From Ancistrus triradiatus (taxonomy: Eukaryota > Chordata > Actinopteri > Siluriformes > Loricariidae), in the NCBI GenBank assembly GCA_025084515.1, contig JAJAGP010001693.1, forward strand, positions 104,335 to 168,334: a stretch of 64,000 nt of DNA, in the 5' to 3' direction. This document shows, piece by piece, positions 54,301 to 58,084 of this stretch. The position numbers were made by a program, and so were the translations under genes. The notes beneath the pieces are model-generated. The model saw only the letters and a program-made list of their open reading frames with translations, had not been told where the DNA came from and did not search any database. Positions within the stretch are counted from its first letter, which is position 1. Each line of letters opens with the position of its first letter.

Positions 54301-57182
54301 GATGCTCGCTGGAACATGGATCCTCAACTTTATAGAAACTTGTGGAATCCACACCAGCTCATGTGCTCACTGTCATTACAGCAAAAGGGGAACATACCAA
54401 ATACTAATAAAGTCTGAAATATATGTATTTTTTTTGTATGTAAGTGTATGTAAATATTAGTGATGCACGATATATCGGCGGTCGATATATTATTTGCCGA
54501 TATATGGACTTTTTTCAGATATCGGCATCGGTCCGATATTAGAATTTTGGCCTATATTATAACCGATATTTATAATATATTTACATATGAATACTTCTTT
54601 GATTTTTCTTTAGGCTGTTACTTTAGGAGCTTCTCAGTCATAAGCTTTCTTATACACTTAATTGTTCTTGTTGCTGTCTGTACCAATTCAAGACTAAAAA
54701 AAAAAAAAAAAAAATGTTTCCTACCTTTTTAAAGGAAGGTTAAAAAATTAAATGGAATTTAACCATTTTTCCTTTGAGTGAACTGCACCTTGTGTTTACA
54801 GTAATTGTCAGGTTTGATTTAACTGTTTTATTGTTTATTATTATTTAATTTTATTGCAAAAATGATTTACTGTATTTGAAATGCAGAAAGGTTAAATTAT
54901 CGGATTTATCGGCCACAATTATGTGCTAAAAATCGGTTATCGTATCGGCCCAAGAAATTCAATATCGGTGCATCCCTAGTAAATATACACAAGTTTCAAC
55001 TCTTCGCTCAGATTGTTTCGCTGATACCTGATGTGTAATGAACAAACGTCATTTTACAGTTGAGAAAAATGCAAAATAAAAGCATTAAGCAAACTATATG
55101 AAGAGCATTTTATGACGTAATACAGATTTTGCAACCTCATGTAATTATGACCACATTTCATTTTGGCCCTATATTCTATTCTATTCTATGTCATATTATA
55201 TTATGTTATGTTTTATTATATTATATTATAAGTCATTCAAACACTTTCTTATCCGTTTAATCCTTTACAGGGTCGCGGGAGAGCATTATACTAAATTATC
55301 TATTATATGCTATATCTGCTAATATATTATATAGTATATAACAGTAATTATGTTATTTCTATTATATTCTATTATAATATTTATAGTCTTCTGTTCATTT
55401 GTTTAGACACACTCAATTGTGAAGTCTGCTGTGATTTCCCCTAAATCATAGCAACTACTCTCCTGTTTAATTAGATTAGATATCTATATATGGAAAAAAA
55501 AAAAAAAAGGAATTATAAATATAGGATACGAACATTTAGCAAAGTCAAAGTTTAGTGGGAACGTTTACTCTGAAAAATACTACTACAGCTGATTATTATA
55601 CCAGTGTAATGCAACCTAATACTTTAATTTAATTTTAAATCAGTCCAGGGAGCAGACTTTAAGTCCAGAGACGGTTATATATAAGATTTACTGTTTCTGT
55701 ACAGCGAGAGCCGTATTAACCGTCCTGCTTATTAACGCGTGAAAAGAAGAATGCAAAAGAACAAGCTGAATACACTAACATGACAATGTAATGCAACGCT
55801 GATCTATAACACAGTCCAGAGAGCACCGATGTTAAGAGTTGGTTCCTATACAGCTGCACTGCTGGTGAAATACTGTGTGCAAACACTATTTACATGAAGT
55901 ACATTACTAATTCAGTAGCCGTGGCTTCTTTTCTAAGCAGATATGCATCAACACACTGCAAAATGACAGTTATCGTAAAAAAAGAAGCAAGGACAGAAAT
56001 ACACGCCACATATGAATCGTATAAAGGTTTACGTTAGCATTTAGGTCATTATGAGCTGAATGAGTCAGATTTCAGTTTGGTCCCCCCTATATTTCCTAGT
56101 ATTTACAGAATATAAACAATGTACTAGTATAGTATATCATATATAATAGCAATTATTAGATTTATATTCTTCTGATTGTTTGGTCGATGTAATCCAGAAC
56201 TGTCAAAAAGCAAATCTTTCATATTTTTAATATGCACCTATGATAGTCAATGTGTAGGAGATGGTACGCTTCAACACAACACTATAAATTTAATTGTCAG
56301 AGTTCAGGGAGCAGACCAGTAATGACCAGAGATGAGCGTGAAGATTGACAGTTCTGTGCAGGGACAGGATTGTTACCCATACTGCTTATTAATGTGTGAA
56401 AGAGAGTGAATATTGACTATTAATTGCTATAATACTAGTTGAATATGTTAACATGACAGTGTAATGCAACCTAATGCTCTGATTTCATCTTCAGAGTCCA
56501 GGGCGCCGACCAGTAAAGACCAGAGATGGTCATCAAGATTTATTGCTCCTTTCCAAGGATAGGATTATTGAATTATTATCGGTAGATAACCGGTAATTAT
56601 ATAACATAGTGGAGCCAGACAAATCTGAATGTGATTCACACTGTAGTCTTTAGGACTTTATGATGTCATAGATTTAGAAGCTCATCGAATTGCAGCATGG
56701 TTTTACTTTTGTCCTATATATTATAGTTCTAAATATGTGTCTAATATATTAGATATGTCAGTACATTAGTGTTTGGTTAGTCTATAAGACTGAAGAAATA
56801 CAACAGAAATAAAAACATTTCAGTAGGTGCAGGTTTCTTACATTTCCTGAAACATATGCTTGTACTGATGAACGATTATTTTATTTAACACACACGTAAC
56901 AAAAGAGGTTTTTTCTGCTATAAACTTGTGTTATGGATCTATCTGAGAGGTCGAAGGCGGACGTGCTCAGTGGTTTATATGCTTTTAGTACAGCTGCTTT
57001 AAAAGCCTAATTAGGACACGAGATTTGGTGGCTGCACCCTGTTATTCCGGCCATCTCGGATTAATTAGGCTGCAGTATTCGGGTAGGAAGGAAGAAAATG
57101 GCGTTTATAAACCTACTTGCGTGAGTTCTGTGCCCATCAGGACGAGCAGGGCGAGACTCAAGAGCTTGCTTGAAGGCTGCAT
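21036..57182 (-). CDS. olfm1: olfm1 (noelin-1), whole gene span, two alternative first exons
   Basis: Secreted neural glycoprotein of the olfactomedin family. From family knowledge, noelin-1 forms disulfide-linked oligomers through an N-terminal coiled coil, acts at the synapse and in axon growth and neural crest, and has AMZ, BMZ, AMY and BMY isoforms. Here exon A or B joins five shared exons, all with GT-AG borders and compatible phases, giving 483 (A) or 455 (B) residues. The AMZ form numbers almost identically to human OLFM1: Cys73, Cys75, Cys85 and Cys221 in the oligomerisation part, and the Cys227-Cys409 pair of the olfactomedin domain. Sequons lie at Asn33, 103, 187, 288, 307, 431 and 473; the human sequon at 394 is lost. 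The C-terminus is L-I-R-S-E, without the full SDEL. Which teleost duplicate (olfm1a or olfm1b) it is cannot be decided from the window. The olfm1 assignment rests on exon A, exon B and the RSDEL-like tail, none of which fits olfm2 or olfm3 as I recall them. Confidence 0.95.
21968..22719 (+). mobile_element. Tigger/mariner-like nonautonomous element in the last olfm1 intron
   Basis: A 752-bp element between CAGTATCTTGGTTCTCGACC and GAGAACTGAGGTACCACTG, with TA on each side (21966-21967, 22720-22721). The interior (CTGTAGGTTAATGTTTGTGT, CAGAACGTATCCCCATC) recurs at 28655-28935, 34880-35105 and 38690-38970. Noncoding. Confidence 0.8.
22735..24155. other. olfm1 last intron, nothing firm recognised
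   Basis: The segment 22930-23000 resembles the end of an ATATCG-rich hAT-type repeat. The rest shows no gene and no clear repeat family. Confidence 0.4.
24160..25420. mobile_element. Palindromic foldback element, copy 2 of 3, split by a Tigger-like insertion
   Basis: The outer arms (GACTGTAGTCCATCTGTTTC at about 24207 and GTAGAGAAACAGATGGACTA at about 25295) are inverted copies, as in the element at 7555-8890. The centre is interrupted by a 24472-25090 insertion. Confidence 0.75.
24472..25090. mobile_element. Tigger-like element nested in the foldback repeat
   Basis: Starts CAGTGGAACTTTGGAATTCG after TA and ends in the inverted relative CAAATTCTGAGGTTCCATTG. The subterminal GTTTGAACAGTC / GACATTGAACAGTCC words fit. 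A diverged subfamily of the CAGTGGTACCTCGG elements. Noncoding. Confidence 0.65.
25618..26060 (+). repeat. Imperfect 183-bp tandem duplication of unknown sequence
   Basis: A unit beginning near 25738 (GACTCTGCTGGACAGGAGCC) recurs at 25921 (GACCATGCTGGAGAGGAGCC). Both units end ACCAGAACCAGAACTGA and CAGTG-ACCAGGTGGTAC. A 133-codon open frame (25618-26019) spans both, and the unit spacing is a multiple of three. The second unit shifts frame internally and no protein family is recognisable. Gene status is doubtful. Confidence 0.6.
26638..27132 (-). mobile_element. MITE, reverse copy of the 1706-2265 family
   Basis: On the minus strand it starts with ACATGTAGTTAATAGTCCGA, then GCCGGATTTCTGCAGTTATC, matching the left end of the first copy. 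The other end (CTGCAGAAAATCAGATTTTG) is the inverted partner. Noncoding. Confidence 0.65.
27140..28195. other. olfm1 intron, nothing recognised
   Basis: No repeat family or exon-like segment identified in either strand. Confidence 0.4.
28202..28412 (+). mobile_element. V-SINE copy with altered tail
   Basis: tRNA-like head with A box (TAGCCTAGTGGGTAAGG) and B box (GGTTCAAATCCCACC), then CTGTTGGGTCCTTGAGCAAG. The usual GCTCTGGATAAGGGCGTCTG tail is replaced after GTTAGTCGCTCTG by unrelated sequence. Confidence 0.88.
28655..28935 (+). repeat. Internal fragment of Tigger-like family
   Basis: CAATTGTAGGTTAATATAAA, ACAATGGGTTTGTCGGAACG and TATCCCCAGCGTAAATCC match the interior of the elements at 21968-22719 and 38284-39141. 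The terminal repeats are lost. Confidence 0.65.
29314..29420 (-). CDS. olfm1: olfm1 exon 5 (start of olfactomedin domain)
   Basis: This 107-base exon encodes residues 226-261: (A)CGKLTGISDPVTIKTSG, then SRYGSWMTDPLAP and DGDTR. No open frame of useful length marks it; I found it by the GSWMTDP motif. The acceptor is TTTGCAG, read on the minus strand from 29427 to 29421, and the donor GTGAGT is at 29313-29308. Entry is phase 1 and exit phase 0, so it bridges exons 4 and 6 exactly. Cys227 is the N-terminal half of the olfactomedin-domain disulfide. GSWMTDP is a family hallmark. Flanking introns are 10.6 kb and 7.6 kb and transposon-rich. Confidence 0.94.
29530..29826 (-). repeat. (CA)n-associated dispersed repeat, copy 1
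   Basis: Reverse complement of the copy at 36540-36820: both share GGACTTTCCATTG context, GGACATTT-GGTCC and a terminal CA/GT run. Lies 110 bases from exon 5, in the intron between exons 4 and 5. Confidence 0.6.
30590..31072 (-). mobile_element. Tc1/mariner-type nonautonomous element, copy 2 of 3
   Basis: Both ends are present: ACAGTACTGTGCAAAGGTCT at left and GACTTTTGCACAATACTGT at right. The interior holds GATCAGGAATGGTCTTTTTG. No transposase frame. Confidence 0.75.
31079..31281 (+). mobile_element. V-SINE, full length
   Basis: A box (TAGCCTGGCGGGTAAGG), B box (GGTTCAAATCCCACC), body CTGTTGGGTCCTTGAGCAAG, tail TCGCTCTGGATAAGGGCGTC and terminal TAAATG repeats. It begins just after the right end of the element at 30590-31072. 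Confidence 0.93.
31860..32320 (+). pseudogene. Tc1 transposase remnant
   Basis: The fragment NNSGVHGRVTSRKALLSNKN is homologous to NNNGVHGRVARRKPLLSKKN of the copy at 17945-18514. Near 32280-32317 the DNA encodes YQEKENVRTTVHELN. Multiple shifts and deletions remove the catalytic core. No function is expected. Confidence 0.75.
32331..32522 (+). mobile_element. V-SINE inserted in a Tc1 remnant
   Basis: A box TAGCCTAGCGG, B box GGTTCAAATCCCACC and tail TCGCTCTGGATAAGGGCGTC with TAAATG repeats. It is preceded by Tc1 sequence ending CTGAATCTCAAGAGGGGG, the same flank that precedes the V-SINE at 51406. Confidence 0.93.
32870..33220 (+). mobile_element. Tc1/mariner-type nonautonomous element, copy 3 of 3
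   Basis: TTTCTTGGCTGCTACCCTTC, AAAGACCATTCCTGATCAAG, CTAATGGTGGCCTAAAACTT and TTGCACAGTATTG match copies 1 and 2. The left terminal repeat is missing. Confidence 0.7.
33930..34510. mobile_element. Palindromic foldback element, copy 3 of 3
   Basis: CACCTTGTTTCTACACTCAT at left and GTAGAAACAATGAGGTGTAC at right are inverted. GACTGCAGTGCTGAGAATGA and CACCACCCAAATAG are shared with the other copies. The centre is deleted relative to copy 1. Confidence 0.75.
34880..35105 (+). repeat. Internal fragment of Tigger-like family
   Basis: CAACTGTAGGTTAATGTAAG and TTACAATGGGTTTACTGCAA match 22390-22530 and 38780-38950. No terminal repeats. Confidence 0.6.
35478..36124 (-). pseudogene. hAT transposase remnant (BED-type N-terminus and hATC C-terminus)
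   Basis: The upstream minus-strand frame (35810-36124) holds a KKYVTCKLCKSDL segment, the first Cys-x2-Cys pair of a BED zinc finger. The downstream frame (35478-35717) holds RDRYPILVKLAKSYLCIP and SERLSSAAGNIVSKKRASFS, the hallmark of the hAT C-terminal dimerisation domain. The RNase-H-like catalytic core between them is deleted, so it is not functional. Confidence 0.88.
35737..35881. repeat. Inverted repeat: 59-nt arms, 27-nt loop
   Basis: The arm 35737-35795 is reverse complementary to 35823-35881 at 57 of 59 positions. A transcript of either strand would fold into a long hairpin. It sits where the central part of the hAT transposase is missing. Confidence 0.95.
36540..36820 (+). repeat. 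(GT)n-associated dispersed repeat, copy 2
   Basis: ACCTTGTGGGACATTTTGCT, ATGTCAATGGAAAGTCC and a GT run at 36797-36819 mirror the minus-strand copy at 29530-29826. Confidence 0.6.
37735..37955 (+). repeat. Fragment of dispersed repeat (GGGGATGATCCCC type)
   Basis: GTTGCAGCACTTGGGGATGA, CTGGCCTCCCCTCCC and GTCCAACCCAGCTGG relate it to 15260-15385, 43047-43245 and 50390-50580. Confidence 0.5.
38166..38250. repeat. (TA)n microsatellite, about 40 units
   Basis: An uninterrupted TA run of roughly 85 bases. Confidence 0.95.
38284..39141 (+). mobile_element. Tigger/mariner-like element nested in repeat R1
   Basis: The left end reads GTGGTGCCTCGGTTCTCGAC and the right end GAGCCAAAGGACCACTG followed by TA. 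The interior shares long stretches with 21968-22719. Noncoding, length 0.86 kb. Confidence 0.75.
40048..40267 (-). CDS. olfm1: olfm1 exon 4 (coiled coil, end of M region)
   Basis: This 220-base exon encodes residues 153-225 plus one base of codon 226, from AIKAKMEELRPMIPVLEEYK to NLEERLRACMQKL. It completes the coiled-coil M region. Cys221 (RACM) is a conserved interchain cysteine and Asn187-Leu-Thr a conserved sequon. The donor is GTAGGC and the exon ends in phase 1, joining exon 5 as G|CC to give Ala226. In mammals the short AMY and BMY isoforms branch here to a tiny Y exon. Read-through at this site gives Gly and then a long unconserved tail rather than a quick stop, so no Y exon is assigned. 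Confidence 0.95.
40268..41489. promoter_or_regulatory. olfm1 intron 3, repeat-poor, possible enhancer
   Basis: This 1.2 kb intron between coiled-coil exons has no recognisable transposon, unlike almost every other intron here. It contains an octamer motif ATGCAAAT at 41242-41249 and an ATTA-rich stretch (CTAATTATTCC, ACACATTAATCACAG) near 41320-41350. Regulatory function is inference only. Confidence 0.3.
41490..41645 (-). CDS. olfm1: olfm1 exon 3 (coiled coil)
   Basis: Fifty-two codons (residues 101-152 of AMZ), phase 0 at both ends, from VQNMTQSIQTLDERTQKDLQ to NIAKQYK. The sequence is charged and heptad-like with hydrophobic positions every 3-4 residues, as expected for the noelin oligomerisation coiled coil. 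Asn103-Met-Thr is a conserved sequon. The acceptor lies at 41647-41646 and the donor GTACGG at 41489-41484. It differs from human mainly by conservative changes, for example YVHRMEVQLR for YVEKMENQMK. Confidence 0.95.
41803..41952 (-). CDS. olfm1: olfm1 exon 2 (start of the shared M region)
   Basis: Fifty codons, phase 0 at both ends, running from VLPANPEESW through QDSEGRCVC to QLRQLLEK. It follows exon A or exon B directly. Cys73 and Cys75 (CVC) and Cys85 (TMCSRDAR) are the conserved cysteines that form interchain disulfides in noelin oligomers. The heptad-like coiled coil begins near the end of the exon. The acceptor AG is at 41954-41953. The donor is GTAACC, a weaker 5' splice site than the others in this gene, and the following intron is only 157 bases. 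Confidence 0.95.
42112..43035. mobile_element. hAT nonautonomous element, perfect 8-bp target duplication
   Basis: A 924-bp element with ends TAGAGATGCA and TGCACCTCTA. It is flanked by identical GTTTTAAC octamers at 42104-42111 and 43036-43043. The subterminal region includes AATCGATTCTGTGCCGG and, inverted, AATCGGCCAGTCATAG. It lies in the A-to-2 intron about 160 bases upstream of exon 2. It contains a palindromic TGCGCATGCGCA. Confidence 0.92.
43047..43245 (+). repeat. Fragment of dispersed repeat (CTCCCTCAGACACG type)
   Basis: Matches 50390-50580 along GTTGCAG-nGG--GATnnnC, CACCTCTCCCTCAGACACGA and CCAATCCTGCCCGTGTGGGA. Open frames across it (43095-43562 and 43106-43426) are probably chance. 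Confidence 0.55.
44530..45650 (+). repeat. Degenerate tandem repeat array, roughly 200-bp units
   Basis: A diverged unit recurs about six times. It contains an ACACCTGAnAGC or ATCTAGGAAC start, then ATTTCTGATA-T, GAATAGTAAA-ACACA, CGATCCATTTAT and CACCCAnTCTAATTCA. Examples lie at 44535-44760, 44870-45010, 45070-45170, 45285-45370, 45440-45490 and 45535-45620. It ends just 3' of exon A, in the A-specific intron. It is AT-rich and noncoding. Confidence 0.7.
45771..45920 (-). CDS. olfm1: olfm1 alternative first coding exon A (signal peptide and N-terminus)
   Basis: This exon encodes 50 residues beginning MSLPLLKIGVVLSTMAMITN and continuing through WMSQTLPSLVGLN to DRSTA. The length matches the human AMZ exon exactly, with one change in the first ten residues (Leu3 for Val). 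The hydrophobic stretch at residues 4-18 acts as signal peptide or anchor. Asn33-Ala-Thr is a conserved N-glycosylation sequon. The donor GTGAGT is at 45770-45765, in phase 0, onto exon 2. The Ala/Pro-rich stretch around residues 38-45 is the least conserved part, as in other noelins. The exon lies in the 15 kb intron that B transcripts splice across. Confidence 0.95.
45921..46215 (-). promoter_or_regulatory. CpG-rich region upstream of exon A (putative promoter A)
   Basis: Together with exon A this forms a CpG-dense island about 450 bases long inside otherwise AT-rich sequence. On the minus strand it contains an inverted CCAAT motif (GACCAATCA, near 46187-46196). A homeodomain-like cluster (ATTAATTATTCATGAG) follows at about 46224-46239. 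It is repeat-free. It fits a separate promoter for AMZ transcripts. Confidence 0.5.
46300..47310. other. Between exons A and B, mostly unique apart from one V-SINE
   Basis: Aside from the SINE at 46509-46706, I recognise no gene or repeat. Confidence 0.4.
46509..46706 (+). mobile_element. V-SINE, full length
   Basis: A box TAGCCTAGCGGTTAAGG, B box GGTTCAAATCCCATC, body CTGTTGGGTCCTTGAGCAAG, tail TCGCTCTGGATAAGGGCGTC and TAAATG end. It is about 300 bases upstream of putative promoter A, on the opposite strand to olfm1. Confidence 0.93.
47316..47331 (+). promoter_or_regulatory. CTCF-like motif
   Basis: CCAACAGGGGGCAGTG matches the vertebrate CTCF core closely. Plus orientation, in the intron separating exons B and A. 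Not inside a recognised repeat. Confidence 0.5.
47850..47912. repeat. (GA)n low-complexity tract
   Basis: About 60 bases of GAGAGACAGA-type purine repeat. Confidence 0.9.
48100..48113 (+). promoter_or_regulatory. Weaker CTCF-like motif
   Basis: TCAGCAGGTGTCGC has the AG-GG/T-G core of the CTCF consensus, in the same orientation as the motif at 47316. Confidence 0.3.
48240..48830 (-). pseudogene. Tc1/mariner transposase remnant (C-terminal half)
   Basis: The minus-strand frame 48276-48623 encodes IVQQDNARPSTA (second catalytic Asp), LPDLSPIEHLWDQLG (the DxxxIExxWD block with the last acidic residue) and ends IQARGGLTGY, a usual C-terminus of this transposase group. Upstream codons to 48813 continue the homology with stops. 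N-terminal DNA-binding domains and terminal repeats are not seen. A different Tc1 subfamily from 17438-19013. Confidence 0.85.
49027..49100. repeat. (TA)n / (CATATA) microsatellite
   Basis: A TA run of about 40 bases followed by ACACATATACATATACATAT-type repeats. Confidence 0.9.
49105..50140 (-). mobile_element. Degraded Tc1-like transposon
   Basis: The ends are related: ATATTTATCGATACCCCTAT at left and GGGTGCCAATATTTGTGAAG at right. Between them antisense transposase text is recognisable, such as TTTTTTCGTTTCATCTAACC and ACTTAATGGTAGTTTTGGAG, but with many stops. It is a third Tc1 subfamily in the window. Confidence 0.6.
50390..50580 (+). repeat. Dispersed repeat fragment
   Basis: CACTTATCCAGCTCAGGGCT, GTTGCAGAGGCTGGAGATGA and CCTCTCTCGTACATGGCCAG align with 43047-43245. 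Class unknown. Confidence 0.55.
50672..50833 (+). mobile_element. V-SINE with duplicated A-box start and shortened tail
   Basis: GACTGTGGTGGCCTAGCGGT and GGTTCAAATCCCACC define A and B boxes. Immediately upstream (50651-50671) a second GTAGCCTAGTGG appears. The tail is truncated at GTCGCTCTGAATAAG. Confidence 0.88.
50897..50913 (-). promoter_or_regulatory. CTCF-like motif, minus orientation
   Basis: The reverse complement reads CTCAGCAGGGGTCGCTG, one or two changes from the CTCF consensus. It faces the plus-oriented motifs at 47316 and 48100. Confidence 0.4.
51008..51343. repeat. Compound ATT/AAT/AAC microsatellite island
   Basis: About 335 bases of trinucleotide repeats switching between TTA/ATT and AAT/ATA phases, with ACAGCA, GATGAT and CAATAACA interruptions. 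Purine-biased and pyrimidine-biased blocks alternate, making several large self-complementary stretches. It gives spurious long open frames of Asn, Ile and Tyr. Confidence 0.95.
51344..51405 (+). mobile_element. Tc1 fragment carried next to a V-SINE
   Basis: CTATACCAGGAAAAGGAAAA then GGACAACTGTCCATGAACTG and AATCTCAAGAGGGGGG match 32269-32334, the Tc1 remnant that flanks the V-SINE at 32331. No other Tc1 sequence is nearby. Confidence 0.88.
51406..51588 (+). mobile_element. V-SINE with 5' Tc1 flank
   Basis: A box TAGCCTAGCGGGTAAGG, B box GGTTCAAGTCCCACC, tail TCGCTCTGGATAAGGGCGTC and TAAATG end. A short deletion removes AAGACCCTTAACCCAC of the body. Confidence 0.92.
52330..52580 (-). pseudogene. 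Tc1/mariner transposase fragment
   Basis: Minus-strand text reads ASGGVMIWGIFSWHTLDPLI then SIVADHVHSSI, which fits the catalytic region (GGVMIWG block) of a fish Tc1/mariner transposase. Only about 60 codons survive and both flanks are unrelated. Related to the relic near 20600-20860 by general style only. Confidence 0.7.
52818..53014 (+). mobile_element. V-SINE with duplicated A box and deleted B box
   Basis: GGTAGCCTAGCAGGTAGCCT shows a direct duplication of the A-box segment. After AAGGTCAAGGGTTGGGCCAC the B-box region is deleted. The tail CTCTGGATAAGGGCGTCTGC is intact. Confidence 0.88.
53441..53618 (-). mobile_element. V-SINE, diverged, minus strand
   Basis: The reverse complement shows CAATTGTGGGTTAAGAGTCT (plus-strand reading) from the body, TTTACATTTAGTCATTTAAC from the tail and CAGTACCATAACCCACTGCA from the head. 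More diverged than the plus-strand copies. Confidence 0.8.
54458..54978. mobile_element. hAT MITE, perfect 8-bp target duplication
   Basis: A 521-bp element from TAGTGATGCACGATATATCG to TATCGGTGCATCCCTA. It is flanked by identical GTAAATAT octamers at 54450-54457 and 54979-54986. Subterminal ATCGG-rich words are present on both sides. Noncoding apart from a chance frame. Confidence 0.93.
55228..55285 (-). repeat. DANA/Mermaid-like SINE tail fragment
   Basis: CACTTTCTTATCCGTTTAAT and CAGGGTCGCGGGAGAGC match the tail at 19660-19720 and 59540-59590. Confidence 0.7.
57117..57182 (-). CDS. olfm1: olfm1 alternative first coding exon B (signal peptide)
   Basis: This exon encodes 22 residues, starting MQPSSKLLSL and ending MGTELTQ. 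It is a short basic N-region followed by a Leu/Val-rich core, a classical secretory signal peptide and the fish counterpart of the mammalian noelin B exon, which also ends GTELTQ. The ATG is at 57182 and an in-frame TGA lies upstream, so the longer N-terminus of human BMZ is not available here. The donor GTAGGT is at 57116-57111 and the exon ends in phase 0, so it splices to exon 2 (VLPANPEESW). It lies about 11 kb upstream of exon A, in CpG-rich DNA that probably holds its own promoter. Confidence 0.93.
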
Positions 57183-57560
57183 CTTCTTGCCGCCGGTGGC
57201 ACCTGATCCAACGTTTTCGCATGCAGATCCGCTTCAGCGCTAAAAGGCGATCCGGCTCGTTTCACACCTCCGTCTTTCAATTTTCTTTGGGTCTTCGATG
57301 TCAAAATAAAGAAAGGGATGAAATCAAGGTGGCCGAGGCGTCTTTGAGCATATTTCTCGCGCCTCGGTTTGCCGGCGCGTCCTCCACCTCTTTCCTCGGC
57401 TGCCTCTGACGATGATAAAAAAGAAAAAAGCGCGAGCGAAAACCGGGGGACAGAAAAATTACTTCATCACTAACTAAAGTTGGATCTTAATGCGAGCAGG
57501 GCAGGTGTGGGAGGCGAATTTGAGAGAGAGCTAGCGGTCGCGCTGAACCGGAAGTGACAC
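57183..57560 (-). promoter_or_regulatory. CpG-rich region upstream of exon B (putative promoter B)
   Basis: The DNA immediately upstream of the exon B ATG is much richer in CpG than the surrounding AT-rich intron and flank, with GCGCGTCC, GCGCGAGC and CTCGCGCC clusters. It is free of recognisable repeats. No TATA box is obvious. Position and composition fit a CpG-island promoter for BMZ transcripts. The transcription start is not determined. Confidence 0.55.
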
Positions 57561-57960
57561 CTACAGGCAAGGGAAATTTAAGAGGCTATATCAAACAAAA
57601 AAAAAATGCTGAAAAACTAAAAATACAGCAGGCCTACGGGGTAGAGTCCTACACATTGACCAAACTGAGATGGACTCACGCCATCCTGCTGACCATTTAC
57701 ACTGTTCTCATTACCGGTTATATGTAACCGTGAACAGGGGACCTAGAGGTTGCTATGGCGACTGCATCCTGGCTCCTCGGTTATATTCTTCTGGTTTGCT
57801 AAGTGCTTCATTATTCGGACAAAAACTTGAAATGTATGTAATGTACATACTTGAAATTTTGTTTTAATCTTCGCTAGTACATTCTGTATTGTGCTTACTG
57901 CGTCCGTTTGTAAATGGCCTTCAGAGTCCTACTTTAATACATTTAGTACTGACCAACCAA
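57560..57960. other. Upstream of exon B, nothing recognised
   Basis: No gene or repeat. A 65-codon frame at 57670-57867 has no recognisable features. Confidence 0.4.
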
Positions 57961-58047
57961 TGTGTGGGTTTACTCTGGGCCCACAGTCCACAGTCCACAG
58001 TCATGTGTGTTAGTTTAATCGATTACTCTAAATTGGCATTGACTTGA

Positions 58048-58084
<37 letters not shown>
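57961..58084 (+). repeat. SINE tail fragment and (GT)n/(TA)n tract
   Basis: GTGTGGGTTTACTCTGGGCC and CTCTAAATTGGCATTGACTT belong to the DANA/Mermaid-like family in plus orientation. A GT run then a TA run (58047-58083) follow and end at the Tc1 insertion site. Confidence 0.7.

Larger units (their letters stand above)
51930..56575 (+). repeat. Diffuse low-copy repeat (ACATGACAGTGTAATGCAACC family)
   Basis: A diverged unit recurs several times: ATGACA-TGTAATGCAACCTA, then CAGAGTCCAGGGAGCAGACC, AGTAA-GACCAGAGATG, AGATT-ACTG-TC, and CTTATTAA-GTGTGAAAGAG. Clear instances are 55595-55750, 55780-55860, 56270-56440 and 56450-56570. Weaker ones lie near 51950-52060 and 53180-53420. Confined to the B-to-A interval. 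Noncoding. Confidence 0.6.
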
